Origin: Zetaproteobacteria bacterium CG_4_9_14_3_um_filter_49_83
GTDB taxonomy: Bacteria > Pseudomonadota > Zetaproteobacteria > Mariprofundales > Mariprofundaceae
Direction: 5' to 3'
Assembly: GCA_002791545.1 (NCBI GenBank)
Contig: PFXG01000025.1
Location: forward strand, 62,001 to 126,000
Length of the DNA stretch: 64,000 bases
The position numbers were made by a program, and so were the translations under genes. This document shows positions 1-8,311 of the stretch, one piece after another. The notes under the pieces were generated by a model that did not search any database, was not told the DNA's origin, and saw nothing but the letters and a program-made list of their open reading frames with translations. Position 1 is the first letter of the stretch; each line of letters begins with the position of its first letter.

Positions 1-230
1 CGGTCAGGCACATGAAGCATCTGATGTTGCACAAAATTGAATTTACACGCAGCGGTAAGGTTTCCGATTCATTCCAGTTGGTGGCAAGAAAAGTGGCTGA
101 AAATTCTGATGATCTGAATCGTCTCCAGGCAGCTGAAGGCTTGCCACAAGAGATGGTCAGCCGCATCCGTAATATTGTTCTGCATAAACTTGAACAAATG
201 AAGGATGTTACTTACTTTTCGGCACTTTGA
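1..230 (+). CDS. C-terminal end of an unknown protein (5' partial)
   Basis: The reading frame is open from the first base of the window to the TGA at 228-230. The first ATG is at 12, but codons 3-11 are also open, so the true start is probably outside the window. The visible 70 or so residues are rich in Lys, Arg, Glu and Leu and end in a predicted helix around RIRNIVLHKLEQMKDV. I recognise no family. The next gene starts 20 bases downstream on the same strand, so the two may be co-transcribed. Confidence 0.4.
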   Translation, partial: VRHMKHLMLHKIEFTRSGKVSDSFQLVARKVAENSDDLNRLQAAEGLPQEMVSRIRNIVLHKLEQMKDVTYFSAL

Positions 231-250
231 TTAGACACAAGGATCAACCC

Positions 251-757
251 ATGAAATTCAAATCAGCACTTTCAGTTTTATTGTTTGTTTTTGCGATCAC
301 GTCTTCGGCCACGGCATCGGAATCAGGCAGTCATGTGCACATTGCTGCCGTCTTCAAATTGCCGGGTCAGGAAACTTTCCAATGGCCGGAGGATATCGAT
401 GGTGAAGATATTATGGGTGCATTGAAGGGTAAGGCGGATTTTTTGATGCTGACTCAAACAGTCGGTATTCATAATGGCGATGTGCTCAATGTGCAGAATG
501 ATGTGCTGCGTTCCGGTAGCGGTGATGCCCTGGAAGATATGGGTATTGATTGTCAGCTCAGTGTTAACACCTCTGGAAAAGCCTGGAAAGTAGGTGGCAA
601 GTGCACCGTTAACCTGCAAAATCTGAAAGATAACAAAGTGACCGGTTTGATTTTGCCGCATGAAATTGAAACCGAGAAGGTGTGGCATCATGTGTGGGAT
701 GACCCCGCGACAGGTGTGGCAGTTTACTTCTTCAAGGAGACCGGCGCAGTTTTATAG
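251..757 (+). CDS. Unknown secreted or periplasmic protein
   Basis: The protein has 168 residues and begins with a classical signal peptide: Lys near the N-terminus, then a hydrophobic run LSVLLFVFAITSSATA with a likely cleavage after ATA or ATASA. ATG 251 is preferred over the in-frame TTG 227 because AAGGA lies 7-10 bases upstream and the signal peptide then starts properly. The mature part contains two Cys (in DCQL and KCTV) that could form a disulfide, and an acidic/aromatic end (VWHHVWDDPATGVAVYFF). No family is recognised. It follows the partial gene by 20 bases. A repeat element begins shortly after its stop. Confidence 0.65.
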   Translation: MKFKSALSVLLFVFAITSSATASESGSHVHIAAVFKLPGQETFQWPEDIDGEDIMGALKGKADFLMLTQTVGIHNGDVLNVQNDVLRSGSGDALEDMGIDCQLSVNTSGKAWKVGGKCTVNLQNLKDNKVTGLILPHEIETEKVWHHVWDDPATGVAVYFFKETGAVL

Positions 758-760
758 CAC

Positions 761-837
761 GTAAGCCGAATACATAGGGTGGAAGAGCGGAGCGCCATCC
801 GGCAAACAGGCCGCAATATCTTTGAAAAGTGGCTTAC
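761..837. repeat. Dispersed palindromic repeat, copy 1 (intergenic 758-913)
   Basis: A hairpin-forming unit lies at 778-806: GGTGG, then AAGAGCGGAGCG, then CCATC, followed by CGGCAAAC. It aligns with the units at 8264, 10278 and 11351 through a shared core of A(A/G)AGCG(A/G)AGCG plus a GGCAAA tail. It is enclosed by a perfect 7-base inverted repeat, GTAAGCC at 761-767 and GGCTTAC at 831-837. The rest of the gap before hrpA shows no gene. Confidence 0.6.
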
Positions 838-913
838 GCTTATCAGCCCTCGATCATGATCATCATAAGCACAAGGTGCGCTCAATATTCAATTGGCTAG
901 ACTGCCCGCTTCT

Positions 914-3900
914 ATGGCTAGTGACTCTCAAACCATCAACGATCTGTTTGCCAAACTCGATGCCTGCATGCTTGCGGATCGGCGCGGCTTTTCTAAACGG
1001 CTGCATGGACTGTGGCAGCGTTTAAAGCAGGGGCAAGCGATTGATCGTTCGCTGACCGGGCTGACTCAGGATATTGGGGCATCGGTGGGGCGTGGTTTGC
1101 GGCGCAGGGAGAATCTGCCTGCCATCACATATCCGGAAGAACTGCCGGTATCGGAAAAACGTACAACGATTGCCGAGGCCATTGGTGCGCATCAGGTGGT
1201 GATAATTGCCGGAGAAACAGGCTCGGGCAAAACCACGCAGATTCCGAAAATTTGTCTGGAGCTGGGTCGCGGTATTGTGGGGCAGATCGGCCATACGCAG
1301 CCGCGCCGGATTGCTGCACGTTCAGTGGCCGGGCGTATTGCGCAGGAACTGGGCAGCCGGGTGGGCGAACATGTCGGCTACAAGGTGCGCTTCTCCGATC
1401 AGACGAAGAAGGACGGCTACATCAAGCTGATGACCGACGGCATTTTGCTGGCGGAGATTCAGAGTGATCCGCTGCTGCTGGCTTATGACACGATTATTAT
1501 CGATGAGGCACACGAGCGCAGTCTGAATATCGATTTTCTGCTTGGCTTTTTGAAACAATTGTTGCCTAAACGCGCTGATTTGAAGCTGATTATCACTTCG
1601 GCGACAATTAATACGGAGCGCTTTTCAGAGTTTTATGACAAGGCGCCGGTCATCGAAGTGTCCGGGCGCAGTTATCCGGTAGATATTCTTTATCGCCCCA
1701 TGCAGGGCGACGAAGATGATCAGGATCGTGATCTGCCGCAGGCGATTGTTGATGCTGTGGATGAGGCGGCCAGGCTCGATTCGTTCGGCGATATTCTGGT
1801 GTTTTTGCCGGGTGAGCGTGAGATACGCGATGTCACTGAAGCACTGCACCAGCATGCGATGAACAACACCGAGGTGGTGCCGCTGCTGTCGCGGCTGTCA
1901 CCTGCCGAGCAGGACAAGGTGTTTCAGTCGCATACCGGACGGCGCATTGTGCTGGCGACGAATGTGGCGGAAACCTCGCTGACGGTGCCGGGCATTCGCT
2001 TTGTCATTGATTCCGGGCTGGCTCGTATCAGCCGCTACAGCGCCCGCACCAAGGTACAGCGGCTGCCGATTGAAGCGATTTCGCAGGCTTCGGCCAATCA
2101 GCGTTCAGGGCGCTGTGGGCGCGTCGCGGCAGGTGTGTGTTTCCGGCTATATGCGGAGGAGAACTTCAACAACCGGCCACCACAGACCGACCCGGAAATT
2201 CGCCGCACCAATCTGGCCAGCGTGATTCTGCAAATGAGTAATCTGGGGCTGGGTGAGCTGGGGCGTTTTCCGTTCATGGATGCACCGGAGAAAAAATCTA
2301 TCGGCGACGGTTACGCCCTGCTGGAAGAGTTGCAGGCGATCGATAGCGATAAAAAACTTACGCCCATCGGTAAAAAGCTGGTGCGGCTGCCGGTCGACCC
2401 GCGTATTGGACGTATGCTGTTACAGGCCGACAAAGAGCGTGCTTTGCACGAGTTGCTGATTATCGCCGCTGCCATGTCGGTGCAGGACCCGCGCAGCCGG
2501 CCGATGGATATGCAGCAGCAGGCTGATGAAAAACATCGCCTGTTTGCCGAGCCAACATCGGATTTTCTCGGCTGGCTGAAGTTGTGGAACTGGTATCACG
2601 AACAGGCGCGGCATTTGTCGCGCTCCAAACTGCGCAAGCTTTGCCATGATCGCTTCCTGTCGTTCATCCGGCTGCGGGAATGGCATGATCTGCACAGCCA
2701 GTTGCTGGCGATTGTGCGCGAGATGAACATGACGCCAAACCAGGAACCGGCGAGCGCCGATGAAGTGCATCGCGCCTTGCTGGCCGGATTGCTCAGCCAT
2801 GTCGGGCTGTATGACCCGGAAAAGCGCAATTACCTTGGTGCACGTGGACTGAGGTTTTCTATTTTTCCCGGTTCGGGGCTGTTTAAAAAACCGCCGAGTT
2901 GGGTGATGTGCGGCGAGCTGGTTGAAACGACCCGCCTGTTCGGGCGCACGGCGGCGGCGATTGATGCGACATGGCTGGAAGCGCTGGCACCGCATCTGAT
3001 CAAAAGGAGCTACAGCGAGGCGCACTGGTCGCGCAAGCGGGCGCAGGTGGCGGCGTATGAGAAAGTCAGCCTCTACGGTTTGCCGGTGATCGGCAGACGC
3101 TTGATGCACTACGGGCCGCTTGATCCGGAAGCTTCGCGCCAGACGTTCATTCGTCATGCGCTGGTGCAGTTTGAGTATCACACCCACGGCAGGTTTTTTC
3201 CGCACAATCAACGCGTGATCAGCGAGCTGGAAAAGCTGGAGGCCAAATCAAGGCGGCGCGATTTACTGGCCGAGGAGCAGGTCTGTTTTGATTTCTTCGA
3301 TGCCATCATTCCTGCGGGCGTCTTCAGCGGTAAACTCTTTGAGCAATGGCGCAAAGAGGCGGAGCGCAAAAATCCTAAAATCTTTTATCTGAATCAGAAA
3401 GACTTGTTGCACAACGAGGCCAAGGGCATCAGTAGTGATGATTTCCCGGATTTTTATCAGGATGGAAAACTAAAACTGAAATACAGCTATCACTTTGACC
3501 CGATGCACAAGGCCGATGGCGTCACCCTGCTGGTGCCGTTAGCGGCGCTGGGGCAGTTGGATGCCAACGCCTTCACATGGTTGGTGCCTGGCATGCTGGC
3601 TGAAAAACTGACGCTGTTGATCAAAAGCCTGCCCAAATCCATGCGTCGGAATTTTGTGCCTGCCCCGCAATTTGCTCAGGCGGCGCTGGAAAGTATGAGC
3701 TTCGGTCAGGGCGAATTGCTGGAATCATTTTCCCGGCAATTGCAGCGCATGACCGGCATCAGGCCGCACCGTGACGACTGGAATATCGACAGTCTGCCAG
3801 CGCATCTGAGTATGAAATTCAAGGTGAGCGATGACACTGGTAAAGTGCTGGAGATCAGCAACGATCTGAGAGCCTTACAAGCCAAATATGCCGAAAACTC

Positions 3901-4804
3901 GCGCCAGAGTTTGCAGTCGATGGATGCCGTGCAGGATTTGCAACGTGTCGGTATCACCCGCTGGGAAGCGTTCGGTGAATTGCCGGAATCGGTGGAAAGC
4001 ACACGCGGGCGATTGCGCGTTCAACTGTTTCCGGCGTTGCAGGATGATGGGCAGAGTGTGTCGATTCGCGTCTTTGAAAGTCTCCATGAAGCCACGCAGG
4101 TAACACGCAAAGGGTTCAGGAAATTGCTGATGCTGCATTTGCATCAGCAGGTCGCGATGCTGAAAAAGAATACGCTGCAACTGCAACAGCTGGCATTGCG
4201 CTATGCTCTGATCGGTGATCCGGCTTCGCTGAAAGATGAGCTGATTGAAGCAGCTTTTGAGACGGTATTTCTGACAGGCCCATTGCCACGAACACAAGCC
4301 GATTTCACGACTTGTCTGGATCAGGGACGTGGGCGCATTGTCGAGCAGGCCGCGCAACTGGCCGGGCATGTTTACGCTGCACTTATCGCCCGTGCTGAAC
4401 TGCTAACTGCGCTGGAGGCAGTCCGCGCCGCACCGCTAAAACCAGTCGCCGATGATATCCGGCAGCAGCTTGGCAGGCTGATTTACCCGGGCTTTGTTGC
4501 GCAGACTCCGGTCCGCTGGCTGGCCTGTTATCCGCGCTTTATCGCCGCAGCAAAAATGCGCCTGGAAAAAGCCGGTCGTAATCTGACGCAGGATGCTCAG
4601 CATGCCGCCGCGCTGGATAAGCTGTGGACGCAATTCGTTACCCGCCGCGAGGCCATGCGGCGCACGCATGAAAACACAGAGGAAGTTGATGAATTTCGCT
4701 GGCTGCTGGAAGAGCTGCGCGTCTCCCTGTTTGCACAGGAACTCAGAACCAGCGTGCCTGTCTCGCTCAAGAAACTGGAAAAGCTATGGCAGGAATTGCG
4801 GTAG
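914..4804 (+). CDS. hrpA: ATP-dependent RNA helicase HrpA
   Basis: A DEAH-box helicase of 1296 residues, against 1300 for E. coli HrpA, which resolves stalled or collided ribosomes. Walker A GETGSGKTT is at about residue 100, DEAH at about 197, followed by SAT and the motif VI run QRSGRCGRV. The long C-terminal part keeps HrpA-specific stretches such as FSIFPGSGLFKKPP and RRNFVPAP. ATG 914 is chosen because the protein then begins at the HrpA-like N-terminus; an in-frame TTG at 893 adds seven residues and neither has a strong ribosome site. It stands alone on the plus strand, convergent with the next operon. Confidence 0.96.
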   Translation: MASDSQTINDLFAKLDACMLADRRGFSKRLHGLWQRLKQGQAIDRSLTGLTQDIGASVGRGLRRRENLPAITYPEELPVSEKRTTIAEAIGAHQVVIIAGETGSGKTTQIPKICLELGRGIVGQIGHTQPRRIAARSVAGRIAQELGSRVGEHVGYKVRFSDQTKKDGYIKLMTDGILLAEIQSDPLLLAYDTIIIDEAHERSLNIDFLLGFLKQLLPKRADLKLIITSATINTERFSEFYDKAPVIEVSGRSYPVDILYRPMQGDEDDQDRDLPQAIVDAVDEAARLDSFGDILVFLPGEREIRDVTEALHQHAMNNTEVVPLLSRLSPAEQDKVFQSHTGRRIVLATNVAETSLTVPGIRFVIDSGLARISRYSARTKVQRLPIEAISQASANQRSGRCGRVAAGVCFRLYAEENFNNRPPQTDPEIRRTNLASVILQMSNLGLGELGRFPFMDAPEKKSIGDGYALLEELQAIDSDKKLTPIGKKLVRLPVDPRIGRMLLQADKERALHELLIIAAAMSVQDPRSRPMDMQQQADEKHRLFAEPTSDFLGWLKLWNWYHEQARHLSRSKLRKLCHDRFLSFIRLREWHDLHSQLLAIVREMNMTPNQEPASADEVHRALLAGLLSHVGLYDPEKRNYLGARGLRFSIFPGSGLFKKPPSWVMCGELVETTRLFGRTAAAIDATWLEALAPHLIKRSYSEAHWSRKRAQVAAYEKVSLYGLPVIGRRLMHYGPLDPEASRQTFIRHALVQFEYHTHGRFFPHNQRVISELEKLEAKSRRRDLLAEEQVCFDFFDAIIPAGVFSGKLFEQWRKEAERKNPKIFYLNQKDLLHNEAKGISSDDFPDFYQDGKLKLKYSYHFDPMHKADGVTLLVPLAALGQLDANAFTWLVPGMLAEKLTLLIKSLPKSMRRNFVPAPQFAQAALESMSFGQGELLESFSRQLQRMTGIRPHRDDWNIDSLPAHLSMKFKVSDDTGKVLEISNDLRALQAKYAENSRQSLQSMDAVQDLQRVGITRWEAFGELPESVESTRGRLRVQLFPALQDDGQSVSIRVFESLHEATQVTRKGFRKLLMLHLHQQVAMLKKNTLQLQQLALRYALIGDPASLKDELIEAAFETVFLTGPLPRTQADFTTCLDQGRGRIVEQAAQLAGHVYAALIARAELLTALEAVRAAPLKPVADDIRQQLGRLIYPGFVAQTPVRWLACYPRFIAAAKMRLEKAGRNLTQDAQHAAALDKLWTQFVTRREAMRRTHENTEEVDEFRWLLEELRVSLFAQELRTSVPVSLKKLEKLWQELR

Positions 4805-4834
4805 GGATGCTTACAAATATCCGTTCAAGTCATC

Positions 4835-4865
4835 GCGTACGCAAGTGAAACAGTCTTGCGTATGC
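4835..4865 (+). terminator. Stable hairpin downstream of hrpA
   Basis: GCGTACGCAAG (4835-4845) and CTTGCGTATGC (4855-4865) pair over 11 positions with one G-T wobble and a 9-base loop. It begins 30 bases after the hrpA stop. No U-run follows, so it is more likely a 3' stabilising structure or a factor-assisted terminator than a simple intrinsic one. The remainder of 4805-5024 shows nothing else. Confidence 0.4.
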
Positions 4866-5024
4866 ATCAAAGGTTTCTGTCTCAATGGTACAATGCGATC
4901 AATTTATAATACGCAGAATATATGCGCCGACTTTGTTGAGTCCCGTAAAAGGCGGTTTTCTATCATCATTTGAAGATGGGGGTGTGCTTGAGCTTTGAAC
5001 CTTCTCCCAAACATCTTTAGCCCG

Positions 5025-5876
5025 CTACTCCGGGCAAAGCGTTAGCATTTGGGATGTGAACCAGGGAAAGAATTCATTCTTCGGGTAAAGCCTTGCCATT
5101 TCGCTTGAGACTCTTTTTTTCTCGCAGGCATTGGCTGAGGTTGTTTGTGTTTGAATCAGGAAAAGACGCTTTGCCTCCGGTGCTAAAAGCGGGGCCTTTT
5201 CGATGCCGCGATGAATGTATTGCATGCCAAGCTCACTATCACCGGACAGATCAACCAGTGCTGCCAGCCAGGCAAGGTAAAACGGGATGATTCCGGTATG
5301 ATATTCATAAAACCCAAGCACAATATAGGCATCTTCAACGTTCGGGTTTTCTTTTATCAGTTCACGTAAGGTATCTCTGCCTTGCCTGCCGTAACGATAG
5401 GCCAGAAGCCAGGATTGTGTACGCATATAGGCCAAACCAAGAAAGGCCTGGGACAAGCCTAAATTCAGTTTCCACTCCTGCTGTACTTCTTGTCTACTTG
5501 AATGCGCTGCACTGGACGGGCTGATTTTTATGGTGGCAATGGCAATGTTCTCTTGAAGCTGCTTGATACCCGCCTCCAGAATAAGCTGTCGCTTTTCTGC
5601 ATCGTAGGATGATTCAGCTTTGGCCCAAAGCGGTGATAGTCGGATAAAACCCAGAAGTGGATAGTCCGGGTAGCTTGTTTCGAGCGATTGAACGAGGGAC
5701 TCGGCATGCTCTGTCTCTCCATTCATCAAGGTATCTAAAATAGCTCTGGCACGTGTTTGTGCTGAATCAGATTCCAGGCCGATAACCTGTGATGAAGGCG
5801 CCTGACGGACTGGCTCTGCAAGCAGCTCGGAAGGTAGTGCAACGCAGAGTAGTAGAAGCATGCAAACTGTTTTCAT
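5025..5876 (-). CDS. Periplasmic TPR-like protein of unknown function
   Basis: The protein has 283 residues with an N-terminal signal peptide (MKTVCMLLLLCVALPSELLA). The body is helical with TPR-like spacing: ETEHAESLVQSLETSYPDYPLL, a central block AFLGLAYMRTQSWLLAYRYG, and PNVEDAYIVLGFYEYH, which looks like a canonical TPR helix pair. It is the last gene of a three-gene operon; its ATG overlaps the stop of the upstream regulator gene by four bases (5873-5876). A role in protein contacts in the periplasm, perhaps with the membrane protein of the same operon, is inference only. Confidence 0.7.
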   Translation of the reverse strand: MKTVCMLLLLCVALPSELLAEPVRQAPSSQVIGLESDSAQTRARAILDTLMNGETEHAESLVQSLETSYPDYPLLGFIRLSPLWAKAESSYDAEKRQLILEAGIKQLQENIAIATIKISPSSAAHSSRQEVQQEWKLNLGLSQAFLGLAYMRTQSWLLAYRYGRQGRDTLRELIKENPNVEDAYIVLGFYEYHTGIIPFYLAWLAALVDLSGDSELGMQYIHRGIEKAPLLAPEAKRLFLIQTQTTSANACEKKRVSSEMARLYPKNEFFPWFTSQMLTLCPE

Positions 5877-6178
5877 GATGCTATGCCAAGAATGCTGCTA
5901 AGGGCTTTCACATAACTGTCAAAGGCCGATTTACCTTCACTGCTCAATGCATAAAAGGTTTGTGGGCGCACAGTCTCACCCTCCTTTCGGCTGACAATGT
6001 AGCCTGTTTGCACAAGTTTTTTCATATGTGCATCAAGGTTGCCATCGGTGAGTGCAAGCGCGTTTTTTAAATCGGTGAACGTCGCCTCGCCACGCGAGGC
6101 CAGATAGGCAGCAATCTGTGTTCGTATGGGCTGATGAAGCACCTTATCAAGTGCCAGCATCGGTGAGGATTTCGCCAT
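5873..6178 (-). CDS. Winged-helix transcriptional regulator
   Basis: A small DNA-binding protein of 101 residues consisting of a single winged-helix domain. The order of elements is LHQPIRTQIAAYLASRG, then TFTDLKNALALTDGNLDAH (recognition helix region), MKKLVQTGYI, and a wing around RKEGETVRPQTFYALS. This resembles the HTH_34/MarR-like regulators that accompany small membrane-protein genes. It lies 3 bases after the membrane protein gene and overlaps the TPR gene. The operon promoter holds two matching palindromes (7261-7314), so autorepression is the natural model; that is inference. Confidence 0.8.
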   Translation of the reverse strand: MAKSSPMLALDKVLHQPIRTQIAAYLASRGEATFTDLKNALALTDGNLDAHMKKLVQTGYIVSRKEGETVRPQTFYALSSEGKSAFDSYVKALSSILGIAS

Positions 6179-6181
6179 GAG

Positions 6182-7246
6182 TTATTGTTTACCTGCATAA
6201 ATATTCAATTGGACATCCATATTCAAACCGGATTGGGGATTCAGATCGATAAACAGGTCATTGATATGGATCAGCTTCCAGGCACGAAGCTTTTGCCATT
6301 TTCCTTGATCAATACGGTACAGGCCATTGAGCTTGCCGTTTTCCAGTACTACTTCAATGGCGCTTTTCAAGGTGATTGGCAAGGCAATGAATGCACTATC
6401 GCGGATAACATCGCCTTTAGCAGACAACTTTAACGGCAGGCTTGTTCCAGCAGGCAGTGTGACAATTTGCGAGCCCTGTTGAAGTGCCGGTTGAGCTTGA
6501 TAGTCCACCAGAGAAACGGGGTTTACCGTGGGGGTTTGTAATTGGTAGGACTGTTCTGCCTTATAAATACCATAGCCGGGAAGCGTGGCCAGAATAAGCC
6601 AGATAAATAACGCCAGCGGTTTTTTTGCATTGCAGAATTCGGAGTTCTGATAAAGCATGAATCCAAGCAGAGGCATGCCGATGCCAAACACTGAAACCGC
6701 AAGCCAGCGCGCTCCTTCGTACGGCAATAACAGCGGGGTAATCATGCTGATGCCAATCAACGCTACGCCAAAGCGAAGCAAGGGCTGCGTGGAGAAAAAT
6801 CCGTGAATAATTAAAGCAAGACCAATCAGCAAGAACCAGACTGATATGTCGATTGCGCCGCCACCGTAAAGATCCAGACCAATCGTAAGCACGATCGCAA
6901 CAGCAATCAGTAGCCACCAGATGTGTGTTATTTTTGTTTGAATGAAGGAGACACTCTCGTCCTGAGAGCGGCGAATCCAGCGGGTTTTGCGATTGTCGAA
7001 GAAGGCAACCAGTCCTAATACACCACCACATATCGACACAAATATGGCCAGATTGCCCCAGAAGTTGGCAACCATGGCGTAAATAAATGGCAGAACCGCA
7101 GCCAGTAAGCCTCCGGCGATGCCCCAATAAAAGAAGGTGTGTTTTTCAATTCGAATGCTCTGATGACCGCTGATCAACATCGCATTGATGGCTTCAAGTT
7201 GCTGCAATGGATCGATGGGCCGGGATGGACTGGACTGGCTTTGCAT
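6182..7246 (-). CDS. Unknown polytopic membrane protein
   Basis: 354 residues. After a soluble N-terminus (about 40 residues) come roughly seven hydrophobic segments: FYWGIAGGLLAAVLPFIYAM, LAIFVSICGGVLGLVAF, WWLLIAVAIVLTIGL, ISVWFLLIGLALIIHGFF, a pair around FGVALIGISMITPLLL and LAVSVFGIGMPLLGFML, and LALFIWLILATLPGYGIY. A periplasmic C-terminal domain of about 120 residues follows. ATG 7246 has AGGAG 6-10 bases upstream. It is the first gene of the operon with the winged-helix regulator and TPR protein. Substrate or partner is unknown. Confidence 0.75.
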   Translation of the reverse strand: MQSQSSPSRPIDPLQQLEAINAMLISGHQSIRIEKHTFFYWGIAGGLLAAVLPFIYAMVANFWGNLAIFVSICGGVLGLVAFFDNRKTRWIRRSQDESVSFIQTKITHIWWLLIAVAIVLTIGLDLYGGGAIDISVWFLLIGLALIIHGFFSTQPLLRFGVALIGISMITPLLLPYEGARWLAVSVFGIGMPLLGFMLYQNSEFCNAKKPLALFIWLILATLPGYGIYKAEQSYQLQTPTVNPVSLVDYQAQPALQQGSQIVTLPAGTSLPLKLSAKGDVIRDSAFIALPITLKSAIEVVLENGKLNGLYRIDQGKWQKLRAWKLIHINDLFIDLNPQSGLNMDVQLNIYAGKQ

Positions 7247-7260
7247 ATGCTTCTCCTGCT

Positions 7261-7318
7261 CACTCTGTAATTCAGAGTTGATACGGGGAACTATTTACTC
7301 TGAATTACAGAGTGTCAA
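7261..7318 (-). promoter_or_regulatory. Promoter with two palindromic operators
   Basis: Reading the minus strand: TTGACA (-35, 7313-7318), a 17-base spacer, AATAGT (-10, 7290-7295). The plus strand has CACTCTGTAATTCAGAGT at 7261-7278 and its exact reverse complement at 7297-7314. Each arm is itself nearly palindromic (CTCTG-AATT-CAGAG core). One arm lies inside the -35/-10 spacer and the other just downstream of the expected start of transcription, the layout of a repressor-controlled promoter. The likely ligand is the winged-helix protein at 5873-6178. Confidence 0.75.
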
Positions 7319-7392
7319 GTTAAGCTTTCTTAGCGCGGGCTATTTATCCCACCCTTGTCAAGAAACCGAAGAAAAGCATAACGCCGCAAGGT

Positions 7393-7456
7393 AGGGGTCA
7401 AATCTATCATTGTATCATTATTTGGTGAATTCAAGTTGGTGCAATGATAGACCCCT
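7393..7456. repeat. Solo inverted repeat, transposon-end-like
   Basis: The left arm at 7393-7412 (AGGGGTCAAATCTATCATTG) and the right arm at 7442-7456 (CAATGATAGACCCCT) are reverse complements apart from a 5-base insertion in the left arm. About 29 AT-rich bases lie between. Arms starting AGGGGTC are familiar from the ends of REP-associated, IS200-like elements, but no transposase is here. The rest of 7321-7614 contains no gene that I can support. Confidence 0.5.
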
Positions 7457-7577
7457 CTTATGCAGGTCGCATACGTTCGACACAGGGGGAGATGAGCGCC
7501 GGGAGTCTGTCGAACTTAGGCCGCTGTAGCGATAAATAGCGGTCTTTATAAATCACCCTCGCAGCGTTACCGTTTCA

Positions 7578-7614
7578 TTGACAATATCGAAATATCCATT
7601 GTACAATTGTCATC
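7578..7614 (+). promoter_or_regulatory. Promoter/operator of the PIN-Phd toxin-antitoxin pair
   Basis: TTGACA (7578-7583), an 18-base spacer, and TACAAT (7602-7607) form a near-consensus promoter. The arms TGACAAT (7579-7585) and ATTGTCA (7606-7612) are perfect inverted repeats overlapping both promoter boxes, and ATTGTACAAT within the -10 is itself a palindrome. The expected start of transcription falls at or one base before the ATG at 7615, so the mRNA is probably leaderless. Confidence 0.65.
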
Positions 7615-8004
7615 ATGAACCTTGTGGCAGATACAAATATATTTTTAGCTGTTGTTCTGGATGAACCGGAAAAGCAAAGCATCATCGATCTCACTGCAAA
7701 AACAGATGCGATAGCGCCGGAAATATTGCCTTATGAGATTGGTAATGCTTTATCTGCAATGGTTAAACGAAACAAGCTTACGAAGAAAGAGGCATTGGAC
7801 GCCTTGGCAGTGACCGGATCAATCCCTGTCCGGTTGGTTTCTGTGGATATTGGACAGGCTTTAAAGCTGGCTCTTGAATACAATATTTATGCCTATGATG
7901 CGTTTTTTCTTCAGTGCGCAAAGCAATTGTCATGTCCGCTTTTAACGCTGGATAAGAAAATGAAGCAAGTTGCCAGTGATCTTAAAATCGTAGTTTTGGA
8001 GTGA
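7615..8004 (+). CDS. PIN-domain toxin (VapC-type ribonuclease)
   Basis: 129 residues with the acidic PIN catalytic set: Asp6 (ADTN), Glu41 (PYEIGN), Asp95 (AYDAFF) and Asp113 (TLDKKM). The family cleaves tRNA or rRNA in a metal-dependent way. The antitoxin gene follows 3 bases after the stop, so the pair has the less common toxin-first order. No ribosome-binding site precedes the ATG, consistent with a leaderless message. AT-richer codon use than the neighbouring genes suggests recent acquisition. Confidence 0.87.
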   Translation: MNLVADTNIFLAVVLDEPEKQSIIDLTAKTDAIAPEILPYEIGNALSAMVKRNKLTKKEALDALAVTGSIPVRLVSVDIGQALKLALEYNIYAYDAFFLQCAKQLSCPLLTLDKKMKQVASDLKIVVLE

Positions 8005-8007
8005 ACA

Positions 8008-8226
8008 ATGAAAGTATTTACCTATTCAGAAGCCAGGCAGAATCTTTCCGAACTATTAAATGCAGCCCAGAATGAAGAGGTGGAAATTCGCCGAAGAGAT
8101 GGCTCTGTTTTTTCGATTGTTCCAAAATCAAAAAAGGAGACATCACCCTTTGATGTGACGGGTATAAAATCCAAAGCCACAACGCAGGATATTTTGGATG
8201 CAGTCAGAGAGTCCCGTGCAGAATAG
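8008..8226 (+). CDS. Phd/YefM-type antitoxin
   Basis: 72 residues. The N-terminus, MKVFTYSEARQNLSELLN, is the characteristic Phd/YefM DNA-binding and dimerisation start, followed by VEIRRRDGSVFSIVPK. The remaining 35 residues would be the toxin-binding tail. It lies 3 bases downstream of the PIN toxin. Its own ribosome site may be the GGAGTGAAC overlapping the toxin stop. It presumably binds the inverted repeat at 7579-7612 and autoregulates the pair. Confidence 0.85.
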   Translation: MKVFTYSEARQNLSELLNAAQNEEVEIRRRDGSVFSIVPKSKKETSPFDVTGIKSKATTQDILDAVRESRAE

Positions 8227-8263
8227 ACCATATACCTATGAGGTGTGCATATATATACCAAAG

Positions 8264-8311
8264 GCCGTAAAAGCGAAGCGTTATACGGCAAACGTAAGTT
8301 ATCATCACAAA
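8264..8311. repeat. Dispersed palindromic repeat, copy 2
   Basis: GCCGTA (8264-8269) and TACGGC (8284-8289) form a hairpin around AAAGCGAAGCGT. The following bases, CAAACGTAAGTT and CATCACAAAC, match copy 4 at 11351 almost base for base. The unit is therefore about 48 bp, not just the hairpin. It ends where the inverted repeat at 8312 begins. Confidence 0.65.

Noticed and set aside
2420-3211. 263-codon open frame on the minus strand inside hrpA
   Set aside because: It lies antisense to a well-conserved helicase, has an Arg/Gln/Pro-rich composition and no recognisable domain; it is a frame shadow.
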